From positions 47,050 through 111,049 of the forward strand of contig DUCF01000036.1 of NCBI GenBank assembly GCA_012959965.1: 64,000 nucleotides of DNA, in the 5' to 3' direction. The notes below the pieces were generated by a model. That model was not told where the DNA came from, ran no database searches, and saw only the letters and a list, made by a program, of their open reading frames with translations. The position numbers and the translations under genes were made by a program. Source of the DNA: Candidatus Thioglobus sp. (GTDB taxonomy: Bacteria > Pseudomonadota > Gammaproteobacteria > PS1 > Pseudothioglobaceae). This document shows positions 26,158 to 36,141 of the stretch, one piece after another. Each line of letters opens with the position of its first letter. The stretch's first letter is position 1.

Positions 26158-27969
26158 TTAAGCACTTTTAGCGCGTTTTCTTTGGTTTTCTGTTAGCAAT
26201 CTTTTACGAATACGAATGCTGTTCGGTGTTACCTCGACCAACTCATCGTCATCAATAAATTCTAACGCTTGCTCAAGGTCTAATTTAATTGCAGGCGTTA
26301 AGGCAACAGCTTCATCCGTTCCCGAGGCGCGAACATTGGTTAACTGTTTACCCTTCATCACGTTAATAACTAAATCTTTATCACGTGTATGAATACCAAC
26401 CACCATGCCTTCATAAATATCAACACTAGGTCCAATGAAAAACTTGCCACTTTTTTGCAGATTAAAAATCGCGTAAGCAACTGATTTTCCCTGATTCATA
26501 GAGATGAGTGAACCATTGCTTCTTTGGCCGATCTTTCCTTCTTTTTCAGGGCGGTATGAATCAAAAGTTGAGTACATTAAACCAGTGCCCGTTGTTGCTG
26601 TTAAGAATTCAGTTCTAAAACCAATCAGACCACGAGCAGGGATAAGAAAGTCAAGCTTCACACGACCCTTGCCATCCGGCACCATGTTCGATAACTCCGC
26701 CTTACGCTCGCCTAATCTTTCCATAACGGTGCCTTGGTGTTGAGATTCAACATCCACTGTAAGGTCTTCAAAAGGCTCACAAATGACGCCATCAATTTCT
26801 TTTAAGATAACTTGAGGTCTGCCGACGCCAAGCTCAAAACCTTCACGGCGCATGGTTTCAATTAAAATGGATAAATGCAATTCGCCACGACCAGAAACAA
26901 TAAATTCTGAAGGATCACCGGTATTTTCAACTCTTAAAGCAACGTTATAGATAAGCTCTTTATCTAGGCGATCGCGTACGTTCCTTGAAGTAATGTATTT
27001 ACCATCAAGACCAGCAAAAGGTGAGTCGTTAACTTTAAATGCCATACTTACTGTAGGCTCATCAACGCTCAATGCAGGCAATGGATCAATCACATTTGAA
27101 TCGCAAATAGTATCTGAAATCGAAATATTCTCAACACCCACAACACCAACAATATCGCCAGCATTTGCACTATTTACATCAATACGCTCCAATCCGTTAA
27201 AGCCCAACAGTTGTGCAATTTTAACGTTACGTTTTGAACCATCAGGTTTAACTAATGTTGCTTGCATGCCTTTTTTAGCAACACCACGCGTGATACGGCC
27301 AATACCAATCGCACCCACAAAAGAAGAATAATCAAGAGCGGTTATTTGCATTTGCAGCGCGCCTTTAACATCCACATCAGGTGAAGGTACATTTTTAACA
27401 ATTGTCTCAAACATTGGCGTCATATTGCCTTCACGAGCGCTGTCGTCTTCAGAGGCATAGCCACCCAAAGCAGAGGCGTAAATGACTGGGAAATCCAATT
27501 GCTCTTCAGTTGCATCCAGTTGATCAAAAAGATCAAATACTTGATCGATAACCCAGTCCGGTCTGGCGGCCGGTCTATCAATCTTATTAATAACAACAAT
27601 AGGGTTTAGGCCTTGCTCAAAAGCTTTTTTCGTTACAAAACGTGTTTGTGGCATTGGACCATCAACCGCATCAACTAATAGCAAAACACTGTCTACCATA
27701 GATAGTACGCGCTCAACCTCACCACCAAAGTCGGCGTGTCCCGGTGTATCGACAATATTAATACGGTACTCACCCCACTTAATCGCTGTATTTTTTGAGC
27801 TAATAGTAATACCACGTTCTTTTTCAAGATCGTTGGAGTCCATCATTCTATCTGTTGCTTGAAAACGATCATCAAACGTATCCGATTGCGAGAGTAATTT
27901 ATCAACTAGAGTGGTCTTACCGTGGTCAACGTGGGCAATAATAGCAACATTTCTTAATTTATCAGTCAT
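26158..27969 (-). CDS. typA: Ribosome-associated GTPase TypA/BipA
   Basis: 603 residues. GTPase motifs are [15 protein letters not shown] (G1), the GITISSK switch [13 protein letters not shown] (G3) and INKIDRP (G4), followed by EF-G-like domains III and V and the BipA-specific C-terminus. It binds the 70S ribosome and assists 50S assembly, especially in cold or stress. Length is typical. It diverges from rlmE, another 50S maturation gene, over 140 bp. Confidence 0.97.
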   Translation of the reverse strand: MTDKLRNVAIIAHVDHGKTTLVDKLLSQSDTFDDRFQATDRMMDSNDLEKERGITISSKNTAIKWGEYRINIVDTPGHADFGGEVERVLSMVDSVLLLVDAVDGPMPQTRFVTKKAFEQGLNPIVVINKIDRPAARPDWVIDQVFDLFDQLDATEEQLDFPVIYASALGGYASEDDSAREGNMTPMFETIVKNVPSPDVDVKGALQMQITALDYSSFVGAIGIGRITRGVAKKGMQATLVKPDGSKRNVKIAQLLGFNGLERIDVNSANAGDIVGVVGVENISISDTICDSNVIDPLPALSVDEPTVSMAFKVNDSPFAGLDGKYITSRNVRDRLDKELIYNVALRVENTGDPSEFIVSGRGELHLSILIETMRREGFELGVGRPQVILKEIDGVICEPFEDLTVDVESQHQGTVMERLGERKAELSNMVPDGKGRVKLDFLIPARGLIGFRTEFLTATTGTGLMYSTFDSYRPEKEGKIGQRSNGSLISMNQGKSVAYAIFNLQKSGKFFIGPSVDIYEGMVVGIHTRDKDLVINVMKGKQLTNVRASGTDEAVALTPAIKLDLEQALEFIDDDELVEVTPNSIRIRKRLLTENQRKRAKSA

Positions 27970-28109
27970 TTGTGGGATCTATGTAAAATTTGAGCACTAT
28001 TATCCCGTATATCCAGAACATTGCTTGAACTAAATTAAAGATCTCTAAAAATAAATTGATCAACGTCTAGCCCTATAAAATACAAGGATTCAATAGTAAA
28101 ACTCTGCGC

Positions 28110-28727
28110 ATGGCAAAAAAAGGCAGCTCTGGTCGCTGGATGGAAGAGCATAAGAATGACGAATATGTAAAAAAGGCACAAAAAGAAGGCTATCGGTGTC
28201 GTGCCGTCTATAAGCTAATCGAGGTGATTGAGAAGGATAAGATTATCCGCAACGGTGATAAAGTACTGGATTTAGGCGCTGCGCCTGGCGGCTGGTCACA
28301 AGTTGCGATTAAATCTGTTGGCGCCAAAGGTCAAGTTATTGCGAGCGATATATTAGATATTGAAGAGATTCCCGGGGTTGATTTTCTCCAGGGTGATTTC
28401 ACTGAAAACGATGTTTATGACGCCCTTTTGGAATTAACCAAAGGCGAAAAAATGAATGTTGTGCTTTCTGATATGGCACCAAATATGAGCGGACACTTAT
28501 CTGTAGACCAACCTAAGTCGATGTACTTGGCTGAATTAGCCATGGATATGGCCATCAAAATACTGACAAAAAACGGCCACTTCTTTGTCAAAGTTTTCCA
28601 AGGAGATGGTTTTGACGCCTACGTTAAAAGCGCTAGAGCTGCATTTAAGAAAGTCACTATTCGCAAACCAAAATCCTCGCGCCCAAGATCTAAAGAAGTA
28701 TATCTGTTAGCAAGTCAGCTAAAATAG
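28110..28727 (+). CDS. rlmE: 23S rRNA U2552 2'-O-methyltransferase
   Basis: 205 residues of the RrmJ/FtsJ family. The SAM loop is [14 protein letters not shown], and the catalytic K-D-K-E set is seen in the early RAVYKLIEV lysine, [16 protein letters not shown] and [12 protein letters not shown]. It methylates U2552 in the A loop, a late step of 50S assembly. In E. coli ftsH follows; here ispB starts 6 bp later. Confidence 0.96.
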   Translation: MAKKGSSGRWMEEHKNDEYVKKAQKEGYRCRAVYKLIEVIEKDKIIRNGDKVLDLGAAPGGWSQVAIKSVGAKGQVIASDILDIEEIPGVDFLQGDFTENDVYDALLELTKGEKMNVVLSDMAPNMSGHLSVDQPKSMYLAELAMDMAIKILTKNGHFFVKVFQGDGFDAYVKSARAAFKKVTIRKPKSSRPRSKEVYLLASQLK

Positions 28728-28733
28728 CGCCCT

Positions 28734-29705
28734 ATGCAAAATTTCAACCAGATTCAATCTCTAATGCAGGCCGATTTAGCGAAAACGGATGAGATTTTAA
28801 TCGACCGACTAAACTCAGACGTCGCTCTCATTAATCAAATGAGTCACTACATTATTTCGTCTGGTGGAAAACGCTTACGCCCTTTATTGCTATTGCTTTG
28901 CGCCCGCGCAACAAGCTATCAAGGCGAGCATCATCACGCCATGGCCGTGGTTATTGAATTGATTCATACTGCAACGCTTTTGCACGATGATGTAGTTGAT
29001 GAGTCAACAACACGACGTGGTCAAGAAACTGCTAACGAATTATGGGGCAATGCACCCAGCGTGTTGGTCGGTGATTTTCTCTATTCTCGTGCTTTTGAAA
29101 TTATGGTCGAGCCCGATTCAATGGCCATTATGCGACTGCTTTCGCAGGCAACAAACAACATCGCCCAAGGTGAAGTGTTGCAACTGCTTAATATTAAAAA
29201 TGCGAACGTAACTCAAGAACAATATTTCGCTGTTATTAAGCGCAAAACGGCTTGTTTGTTTGAAGCAGCCTGCAAAATTGGTGGTATGCTTTCAAACACC
29301 TCAAGTGAAACCATTGAGGCACTTGGCAAGTTTGGCCTTCACTTAGGTAATGCGTTTCAAATTATTGACGACGTGTTGGATTACGAATCCGACTCGGCAA
29401 CCATGGGTAAAGAAGTCGGGGACGACCTTGCAGAGGGAAAAACCACTTTACCAATGATCTACGCCCTGGAGCAAACGTCTGGCGCAGAACACGACTTACT
29501 TAAAAGTGCTATTGAAAATGCCGACACCTCTCACATTGATGACATTATTGTCATCCTTGTTCGCGTCAAAGCATTTGACTTTACTCGCAGCGTGGCAGAA
29601 AATGAGTCACGGGAAGCATTGAATGCTTTAAACACCTTGCCAGAATCCGATTATCGCTCTGCACTAAGTCTCCTTTGCGAGCTGTCGTTAAAACGCACCT
29701 CGTAA
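28734..29705 (+). CDS. ispB: Octaprenyl diphosphate synthase
   Basis: 323 residues. The two aspartate-rich motifs are LLHDDVVDES and FQIIDDVLDYESD, with SGGKRLRP near the N-terminus binding the allylic diphosphate. It extends farnesyl diphosphate to the polyprenyl tail of ubiquinone. Chain length cannot be read with certainty. It lies between rlmE and the DinG-like helicase, closely spaced (6 and 7 bp), probably in one transcript. Confidence 0.93.
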   Translation: MQNFNQIQSLMQADLAKTDEILIDRLNSDVALINQMSHYIISSGGKRLRPLLLLLCARATSYQGEHHHAMAVVIELIHTATLLHDDVVDESTTRRGQETANELWGNAPSVLVGDFLYSRAFEIMVEPDSMAIMRLLSQATNNIAQGEVLQLLNIKNANVTQEQYFAVIKRKTACLFEAACKIGGMLSNTSSETIEALGKFGLHLGNAFQIIDDVLDYESDSATMGKEVGDDLAEGKTTLPMIYALEQTSGAEHDLLKSAIENADTSHIDDIIVILVRVKAFDFTRSVAENESREALNALNTLPESDYRSALSLLCELSLKRTS

Positions 29706-29712
29706 ATTCAGC

Positions 29713-31773
29713 ATGCTAACTGAGGCGCTTAAAGCTGAAATTCGCGCTTCATTTGAGGCAGCTAAAACACAACTTCCAGGCTATAACAATCGCTCTTCGC
29801 AAAATCGAATGATGGCGGAAATAGCCAAAACCTTGACTGGCGAATACCCCAATTCAAACCCGATTCTTTGCGTCGAAGCGCCGACGGGTACTGGCAAAAC
29901 GATGGCATACTTGATTGCCACCTTACCCATTGCAAAAGCAAATGATAAAAAATTAGTGATTGCCAGTGCAAACGTTGCCCTGCAAGAACAATTGCTTTTT
30001 AAAGATATTGTTGAGGCGCAAAAATATTCAACGGTAAGTTTTGATTACGCGCTTGCTAAAGGTCGCTCTCGTTACGTTTGTGTTCGCAATTTAATCAATC
30101 TCACGGAAGACACCACGGACACTCAATCGTTGTTTGAAGACAGTTTGCTTTGGGATGCGCCTCCGAGCAAAAACCAAATGGATCAACTCAACGAGATGAC
30201 CGAAGATTACACTTCCAACCGCTGGAATGGCGAAATAGACGATTTAGAAACACCGCCCGAGTCTTCGTTATGGCAAAAAGCCGCTTGTAACCGTTTTACT
30301 TGTACGGCCAAAAACTGTGAGTTTTATAACGACTGCGCGTTCTTTAAAGCACGAAAAAAAGTTGCACAAGCGGATGTCATTATTGCTAATCATGATCTTG
30401 TTTTGGCGGATATTTTTAGCGGGAATTCGATTCTTCCAGATGTTGAGGATTGTATTTTTGTCTTCGATGAAGCGCATCACTTCGCCCCAAAAGCATTGTC
30501 TCATTTTTCGCAAAGCACCAGTCTTGACTTTATCAAAACATCGACTCGTCAAGCTCAAAGTGCGATGGATCAAATATGTAAAATCACCCAACAAGACAGT
30601 ATTGATAGCAGGATTGAGACAATTGACACCCTACTATCAGAGTTGAATGCACCCTTATCTGAACTTGATTACTCTGATGATATTCATCTATTTGGCTTGG
30701 CAGGTGTTGATGGCGAAATCATCAATAGCACCAAAAACTTAGCCTCAAGCTTGAGTGCCGCCTATGCTGACTTTTCTGAGAAAAAAGACGACTGGCAGGC
30801 TTTTTGCAAAATCAACCATCAAGATCAGGCAACGGTTGATAATTTAAACAATATTATTGGCCAAAACGAGCAAAACCTATCTTCTATCGTCTCGCTACTA
30901 GGTGCATTCACACAAAGCAGCAACCAGGATAAACCACCACCAAGTCATTGGATTGAAAAATCCCTCATGGCCAATAAAAAAACTAATTATCACCTAAATT
31001 CTGCAAAAATTGACGTCTCCAATCATCTGGATGCTCTTATTTGGTCTAAAGCGGCTGGCGTTGTTCTCACATCAGCAACACTCACCGCGCTCGGTAGTTT
31101 TGGTCGCCTAAACCAACAATTGGGCTTGCAAGAAAAAGACAATCAATATTTACGTCTAGCCTCGCCTTTTGATCATAAATCGGTTGATTTTATTGTTGCT
31201 AAAATGAAATCGAATCCAACCCAAGCCTTTGAGCACACGCAAGAGTTGGGCAAAGAGCTTAAAAAGCGCATCGATCACACGCAAGGTACACTGGTAATTT
31301 TTGCTTCAAATAAACAAATGCAGCTGGTGGCTGACCTTGTTGAGCAGTCCTTAGACTGCTCGCTCCTAATTCAAGGCGAGTACAGTAAAAAACGCATTCT
31401 TGAAAAGCACATTGAGCTGCGCAAAAAAGGCAAAGGCAGTGTTATTTTTGGGCTTGATAGCTTCGCCGAAGGTGTGGATTTAAAAGGTGACAATCTCAAC
31501 CACGTGATGATTGCCAAACTGCGCTTTAGCGTACCCACCTCACCGATTGAAAAAACCACTCAATCGTATCTCGAGTCTCTGAATCGCAATCCATTTATGG
31601 AAATCGCCCTACCGGATGCATCCCTGCGCCTCATTCAAGCTTGCGGCCGACTCATCAGGACTGAGGCCGATACTGGTACAATTACGATTTTTGACAATCG
31701 CCTAACCACTAAATTCTACGGCAAACAATTACTCAGTGCCTTACCTGGATACAATATCGTCATTGAGAAATAA
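29713..31773 (+). CDS. dinG: DinG-type Fe-S helicase (XPD family)
   Basis: 686 residues, superfamily 2. Walker A is APTGTGKTMAYL and Walker B is VFDEAHH. Between them an Fe-S insertion carries cysteines in YVCVRNL and CNRFTCTAKNCEFYNDC. The C-terminal half has SATLTALG and CGRLIRTEADTG (motif VI). It unwinds DNA 5' to 3' and removes R-loops or G-quadruplexes. It could equally be the YoaA branch; the long insert after the Fe-S region does not decide this. Likely the last gene of the rlmE-ispB unit. Confidence 0.88.
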   Translation: MLTEALKAEIRASFEAAKTQLPGYNNRSSQNRMMAEIAKTLTGEYPNSNPILCVEAPTGTGKTMAYLIATLPIAKANDKKLVIASANVALQEQLLFKDIVEAQKYSTVSFDYALAKGRSRYVCVRNLINLTEDTTDTQSLFEDSLLWDAPPSKNQMDQLNEMTEDYTSNRWNGEIDDLETPPESSLWQKAACNRFTCTAKNCEFYNDCAFFKARKKVAQADVIIANHDLVLADIFSGNSILPDVEDCIFVFDEAHHFAPKALSHFSQSTSLDFIKTSTRQAQSAMDQICKITQQDSIDSRIETIDTLLSELNAPLSELDYSDDIHLFGLAGVDGEIINSTKNLASSLSAAYADFSEKKDDWQAFCKINHQDQATVDNLNNIIGQNEQNLSSIVSLLGAFTQSSNQDKPPPSHWIEKSLMANKKTNYHLNSAKIDVSNHLDALIWSKAAGVVLTSATLTALGSFGRLNQQLGLQEKDNQYLRLASPFDHKSVDFIVAKMKSNPTQAFEHTQELGKELKKRIDHTQGTLVIFASNKQMQLVADLVEQSLDCSLLIQGEYSKKRILEKHIELRKKGKGSVIFGLDSFAEGVDLKGDNLNHVMIAKLRFSVPTSPIEKTTQSYLESLNRNPFMEIALPDASLRLIQACGRLIRTEADTGTITIFDNRLTTKFYGKQLLSALPGYNIVIEK

Positions 31774-31790
31774 AAGTATTTTGAGAAAAT

Positions 31791-31811
31791 GGGGAAAGCC
31801 GGACTTTCCTC
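31791..31811 (+). terminator. Hairpin after the DinG gene
   Basis: GGGGAAAG and CTTTCCTC pair (8 bp with one G-U) around the loop CCGGA, 18 bp after the stop codon. The following T content is modest (AATTAAGTTTT), so termination may be partial. Confidence 0.5.
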
Positions 31812-32092
31812 AATTAAGTTTTAAAGTCTATTTTAATAATTTGCGAAATTTTTATAAAAGCAAATAAAACCCTCTTCAAAAATTTAAGAAATTTTTTCTT
31901 TAGGTCTTGTCACCTTTTTACTTGCCATAAAAGGTAACCGAAAAAAGACACCCTGCAAATCAATAGCTAAATATTACAATTGTTTATTGCACTATATTTT
32001 GGGAACTCACTACGTTCAAACAACCAAATATGGCCACTTCATTGCACAAAGTATTATTTGTATTGTCTTGCAAAGGGGTAAGTCAAAGACCT

Positions 32093-32116
32093 CAGTGGAT
32101 TGACCACTGTGTTTTT
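32093..32116 (+). terminator. Candidate terminator within the gap
   Basis: CAGTGG-ATTGA-CCACTG (6-bp stem, 5-base loop) followed by TGTTTTTG. The T-run gives rightward polarity. It may be a backup terminator for the operon ending in the DinG gene. Confidence 0.5.
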
Positions 32117-32348
32117 GATAAAAGTGATAAACGGGTTGCACCTTCTTTCTTAATTACTTATTTCCTTTTGCACGATTGTGTGTTTTACACAGCATCTGAC
32201 ATAAATAATCTCCACTTTTATTGGGTTCTCTTTGATATTTTCAAAGTGATATTGACGACTATACCCCTGTGATGATAAATAGTATCAATTTGAGCCTAAA
32301 AAAGGAACAAATAATAATTTTGGATTATTTTATATTGAATTTAGTGCA

Positions 32349-33767
32349 CTACTCCAATCCAAGTTTTTCCCTTATAAAGGCATTGCGGAAAACGCCTTTC
32401 GGATCAAATTGATGGCAAACATTTCGGAATTCAGAAATCTCTGGATACAGCTGATTGACTTGCTCGCCAGTCTGAGGAAACCACTTTCCCCAATGTATTC
32501 GCGCACCAAAGAGCTCAAACATGCTGTTTGCAAGAAATGTTGCTAATGCATAAAAGTCATCTCGCGGTTCAACGTAAGTGATAAAACTGATTGCGTACCA
32601 ATCTTCGGAACCTCCAGATGCCATTGATATAAGGGTGTCGTCTGGCAGTATCCTACGAAAACAAACCGGATAGTGATGAGTGAATTTACCCCTAATACTT
32701 TCCAGTGAATCAAGCAACTCGGTTTTCTGCAATTTCTCATGCGTCGAAATAGATAGCTTATGGTTAGCATCATCTGCGAACTTCAAGATATCAGCAACAA
32801 AACTTGCCGCCTCTGAAACCTTTGGTCTTGTCACAAACAACTCAATTTCCAAATGCCTAAACAACTCGTGCTCCATAACAAGGGCGTGATCGCTTCGATC
32901 GATCACCACCCAGCGCGGGGAAATTAAAGAAGGCGCAACTCTACGAAAAAAGAAATGTATTAATTTTTTGCTTTTCAGTATTGAAGCAAACAACTTCAAT
33001 GTCAGATGCATCCCTAAATCGATTACAAGAAACCAGTACACCCGATACACACCAGCTAGACCATGACGACGACACTCGTTGGAAACAACTCGCTCCTGGG
33101 CAAGAAATAACCAAGAATGTGGCATGAGGAAAAATTGCTGCAGGGGTGCTTGTTTTTCAAGAACAAGGACCTCTTCTATGGTCTGACAAAATGTGGCCTT
33201 TTCCTGAACAAAATATTGCGGTATACAAGGCAGTGTTATTTCAGCTATGACACCCAAACAACCCAAAGAGCAACGAGCTGCTTGCAACTCGACACCATCA
33301 TTAACGTCTGCAACTTGTGCGACATTTTCATCACCTTTAAAGCAAGCCACTCTGAGCGACTCAATATAATGGGAAAGGCTGTGCTTTCCAGAGCCGTGCG
33401 TACCTGTCGCAGTTGCGCCCGCAATAGTTTGCTCAGTAATAAGGCCCAAGGACGGAATAGTCAACCCCTGCTTGTTTAGCGCTTTTAATAGATGTTTAAT
33501 TTGGCAGCCAGCCCCAACCTTTACGCGTGTCTCACCATTCCTCTTAAAAACTTCAACGTGATTAAAATGACACATATCAATCAGGACCTCGTCAGTTTTG
33601 ACTAGGTTGCTCCATGAGTGTAATGAGCCAACAACTCGAATCTTGCCATCTTTGTGCCGTTGGAGAATATCAAGCAATTCGAATTCATTGTTCGGCGAAT
33701 AAAAATACTTGGGTTTAAAGTTTAAATTTCGTCCGAAATTCTGTATTAATTCAGCTGATTTCTTCAA
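32349..33767 (-). CDS. FAD-dependent aldonolactone-oxidase-like protein (ALO/gulonolactone oxidase family)
   Basis: 472 residues. The N-terminal FAD-binding PCMH domain contains VVGSLHSWSN, in which H50 occupies the position that carries covalent FAD in this family, and later GATATGTHGSGKHS. The C-terminal ALO domain ends with ARIHWGKWF, the signature HWxK. Such enzymes oxidise sugar lactones or alditols with O2. Substrate unknown. The gene stands alone between two long non-coding stretches, unlike its packed neighbours, which suggests gain by transfer. Its frame is intact. Confidence 0.85.
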   Translation of the reverse strand: MKKSAELIQNFGRNLNFKPKYFYSPNNEFELLDILQRHKDGKIRVVGSLHSWSNLVKTDEVLIDMCHFNHVEVFKRNGETRVKVGAGCQIKHLLKALNKQGLTIPSLGLITEQTIAGATATGTHGSGKHSLSHYIESLRVACFKGDENVAQVADVNDGVELQAARCSLGCLGVIAEITLPCIPQYFVQEKATFCQTIEEVLVLEKQAPLQQFFLMPHSWLFLAQERVVSNECRRHGLAGVYRVYWFLVIDLGMHLTLKLFASILKSKKLIHFFFRRVAPSLISPRWVVIDRSDHALVMEHELFRHLEIELFVTRPKVSEAASFVADILKFADDANHKLSISTHEKLQKTELLDSLESIRGKFTHHYPVCFRRILPDDTLISMASGGSEDWYAISFITYVEPRDDFYALATFLANSMFELFGARIHWGKWFPQTGEQVNQLYPEISEFRNVCHQFDPKGVFRNAFIREKLGLE

Positions 33768-33965
33768 GGAAGGAGAATGGCGTATTGTTCGTTAATTCCA
33801 AGAATCATACCAGCATTACAAAATATACAACTCTGCATTGTGTGCTTAAACCTTTTGGGTAATAATTTAATCGCGTGCGCCATAACCTAATAGAAAAACT
33901 GAAAAATTTCGTCAATATCAAAAATTTATCAGATGAATTAATTTCAACCTAGTTTCCATAATAAT

Positions 33966-33991
33966 TAACCTATCACCAAGTTGATGGGTTA
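33966..33991. promoter_or_regulatory. Imperfect palindrome upstream of hppA
   Basis: TAACCTATCA and TGATGGGTTA pair over 10 bp (one T-G) around CCAAGT, 40 bp before the hppA start. It could be an operator or a 5' leader hairpin. Otherwise the 263-bp gap to the flavoprotein gene holds nothing recognised. An AAGGAG ribosome site precedes the ATG. Confidence 0.4.
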
Positions 33992-34030
33992 AGATAGCGC
34001 CTGAATTTTCAAAAGAATAAAGGAGAAAAA

Positions 34031-36037
34031 ATGGATTTAGATGCAAATTTGATAGCGCCAGCACTGGGTGTTTTAGGGCTGCTTATCGTAATAGTTATCT
34101 ATCAATGGATTAGAAAACAACCTGGCGGTAGTGGAAAAGTACAAAAAATTGGCAAACAAATCCACATTGGTGCAAATGCATTCATGGCTCGTGAATATAA
34201 AATGCTTGGCATTTTTTCTGCCGTTTTATTGATATTAATATATATCTTCTTGGGTTGGATGAGTGCACTTTGTTTCGTTGTTGGTGCTGTATCTTCTGCA
34301 ACAGCAGGCTACATCGGCATGAACACAGCAACCATTGCCAACGTTAGAACAACCCAAGCTGCACACGATCACGGTAGTGCTGCTGCACTTAAAGTAGCCT
34401 TCTTTGGTGGCTCTGTGATGGGCTTGTCTGTTGCTGCACTCGGCCTATTGGGCTTAGGTGGCTTGTATTACTTCTTCGGTGAAACCCACTCAGAGGCGCT
34501 GCACGGTTTTGCAATGGGTGCCTCTGTTGTTGCGCTATTCTCTCGTATTGGCGGCGGCATCTTTACCAAAAGTGCTGATATTGGTGCTGACTTGGTCGGT
34601 AAATTAGAAGCTGGTATCCCAGAAGATGATCCGCGAAATCCCGGCGTTATTGCGGACAACGTAGGTGACAACGTAGGTGATATTGCTGGCATGGGTTCAG
34701 ATATTTTTGAATCCTACTGCGGCTCGATGATTGCAACGATTGCCATTGCTGCAACTATCGCAGGTGACAAGTTACTTGATCTTGGTGGCAATCAATCGGA
34801 GCTAATGTTCTTGCCATTAGCGCTTGCATCGTTAGGGCTAATTTGCTCAATTGTTGGCATTCTTGTAGTGAAAATGTCTTCCAACAAATCACCAGAATCC
34901 GCCCTTAGAACAGGCACGATCGGTTCAGCTGTTTTATTTATTATTACTTCGTACTTTTTAATCGACAAACTGGATGTTGTTAACGACATTTGGGCTGCGG
35001 TACTGATGGGTAGCGTTGGTGGTATTATCATCGGTCTTGTGACTGAATACTACACCGCTGGCAAGCCCATTAGAGATATTGCGGCAGCTGGTGAAACAGG
35101 CGCAGCAACGGTAATGATTAAAGGTTTGGCAATCGGCATGCAATCGGTTGTTCTGCCGATATTTATGATTTGTCTAATTATCTATGTCGCTAACGCTTAT
35201 GTTGGGCTTTACGGTGTTGGTATCGCCGCTATTGGTATGCTGGCAACAGTTGGCATGACAATGGCAATTGATGCTTACGGTCCGATTGCTGACAATGCTG
35301 GTGGTATCGCTGAAATGGCAGGACTTGGTGAAGAGACTCGTAAAATTACTGACTCACTAGATGAGCTTGGCAACACAACTGCAGCTATCGGTAAAGGCTT
35401 TGCGATTGGTGCTGCGGCACTTGCAGCCCTTGCGATTATCACGGCTTACGTTGAGACTGTCAGTGCCAATATCGAAGGCTTTGCTCTCAACCTAAACAGC
35501 GCTGAAGTGTTAATTGGTTTATTTATTGGTGGCACGATTCCTTTCTTAATTTCTGCCATTACAATGACAGCGGTAGGTGATTCTGCATTTGAAATGATTA
35601 GGGAAATCAGAAGGCAATTTCGCGAAATTCCTGGCCTATTAGAAGGCACTGCAGAACCCGATACAGCAAAATGTGTGGATATTGCAACAACAGCCGCTTT
35701 GAAGAAAATGATTCTTCCAGGTATTATTGCCGTTGCAGCGCCTGTTGTGGTTGGTTTTGTTATCGGCCCAATAGCACTCGGTGGCATGCTTGCTGGCGCT
35801 TTGCTTGGTTGTGTACTAATGGCGCTGATGATGGCTAATGCAGGTGGTGCTTGGGACAATGCTAAGAAGCATGTTGAGAAGGGAAACTTTGGCGGCAAAG
35901 GATCGGACACTCACACTGCTACTGTTGTTGGTGATACAGTGGGTGACCCATTCAAGGACACTTCTGGCCCAGCGATGAACATTCTTATTAATGTGATGGC
36001 GATTGTAAGTTTGGTGATTGCGCCTTTACTAACATAA
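34031..36037 (+). CDS. hppA: Membrane-bound ion-pumping pyrophosphatase (K+-dependent type)
   Basis: 668 residues with about 16 membrane helices. The active-site signature [22 protein letters not shown] and [13 protein letters not shown] bind Mg-pyrophosphate, repeated at the C-terminus as NAKKHVE and [13 protein letters not shown]. It couples PPi hydrolysis to export of H+ or Na+. In the K+-switch region the protein has [10 protein letters not shown]. Alanine and glycine at the two switch positions mark the K+-dependent class, where the K+-independent class has lysine and threonine. Whether Na+ or H+ is pumped cannot be read safely. The neighbouring converging trk genes import K+. Confidence 0.95.
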   Translation: MDLDANLIAPALGVLGLLIVIVIYQWIRKQPGGSGKVQKIGKQIHIGANAFMAREYKMLGIFSAVLLILIYIFLGWMSALCFVVGAVSSATAGYIGMNTATIANVRTTQAAHDHGSAAALKVAFFGGSVMGLSVAALGLLGLGGLYYFFGETHSEALHGFAMGASVVALFSRIGGGIFTKSADIGADLVGKLEAGIPEDDPRNPGVIADNVGDNVGDIAGMGSDIFESYCGSMIATIAIAATIAGDKLLDLGGNQSELMFLPLALASLGLICSIVGILVVKMSSNKSPESALRTGTIGSAVLFIITSYFLIDKLDVVNDIWAAVLMGSVGGIIIGLVTEYYTAGKPIRDIAAAGETGAATVMIKGLAIGMQSVVLPIFMICLIIYVANAYVGLYGVGIAAIGMLATVGMTMAIDAYGPIADNAGGIAEMAGLGEETRKITDSLDELGNTTAAIGKGFAIGAAALAALAIITAYVETVSANIEGFALNLNSAEVLIGLFIGGTIPFLISAITMTAVGDSAFEMIREIRRQFREIPGLLEGTAEPDTAKCVDIATTAALKKMILPGIIAVAAPVVVGFVIGPIALGGMLAGALLGCVLMALMMANAGGAWDNAKKHVEKGNFGGKGSDTHTATVVGDTVGDPFKDTSGPAMNILINVMAIVSLVIAPLLT

Positions 36038-36044
36038 CCACATC

Positions 36045-36069
36045 CCAGCTCCGTCAATGGCGGGGCTGG
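36045..36069 (+). terminator. Hairpin after hppA
   Basis: CCAGCTCCG and CGGGGCTGG pair over 9 bp (one T-G) with loop TCAATGG, 7 bp after the hppA stop. No T-run follows on either strand, so it may stabilise the mRNA end rather than terminate. Confidence 0.5.
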
Positions 36070-36141
36070 AATAACCCAGTTTGATAATTCAATCAGACGC
36101 CCACAAACAAAGAACCAATTATCCTTTCAAATAAGGTGTGT

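Larger units (their letters stand above)
31774..32348. other. Gene-poor 575-bp gap
   Basis: AT-rich DNA between the DinG gene and the convergent flavoprotein gene. It contains two hairpins (31791-31811 and 32093-32116). A possible 80-codon frame at 32030-32272 has no recognisable protein and spans the second hairpin, so I do not call it. No tRNA, small RNA or repeat was recognised. Confidence 0.6.

Noticed and set aside
32030-32272. 80-codon open frame in the gap after the DinG gene
   Set aside because: No recognisable family or ribosome site, cysteine/phenylalanine-rich low-quality composition, and a hairpin with a T-run lies inside it.
35446-35910. 154-codon open frame antisense to hppA
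   Set aside because: Composition (Ala/Pro/Ile-rich) is what the complement of a transmembrane gene yields; hppA is certain on the other strand.
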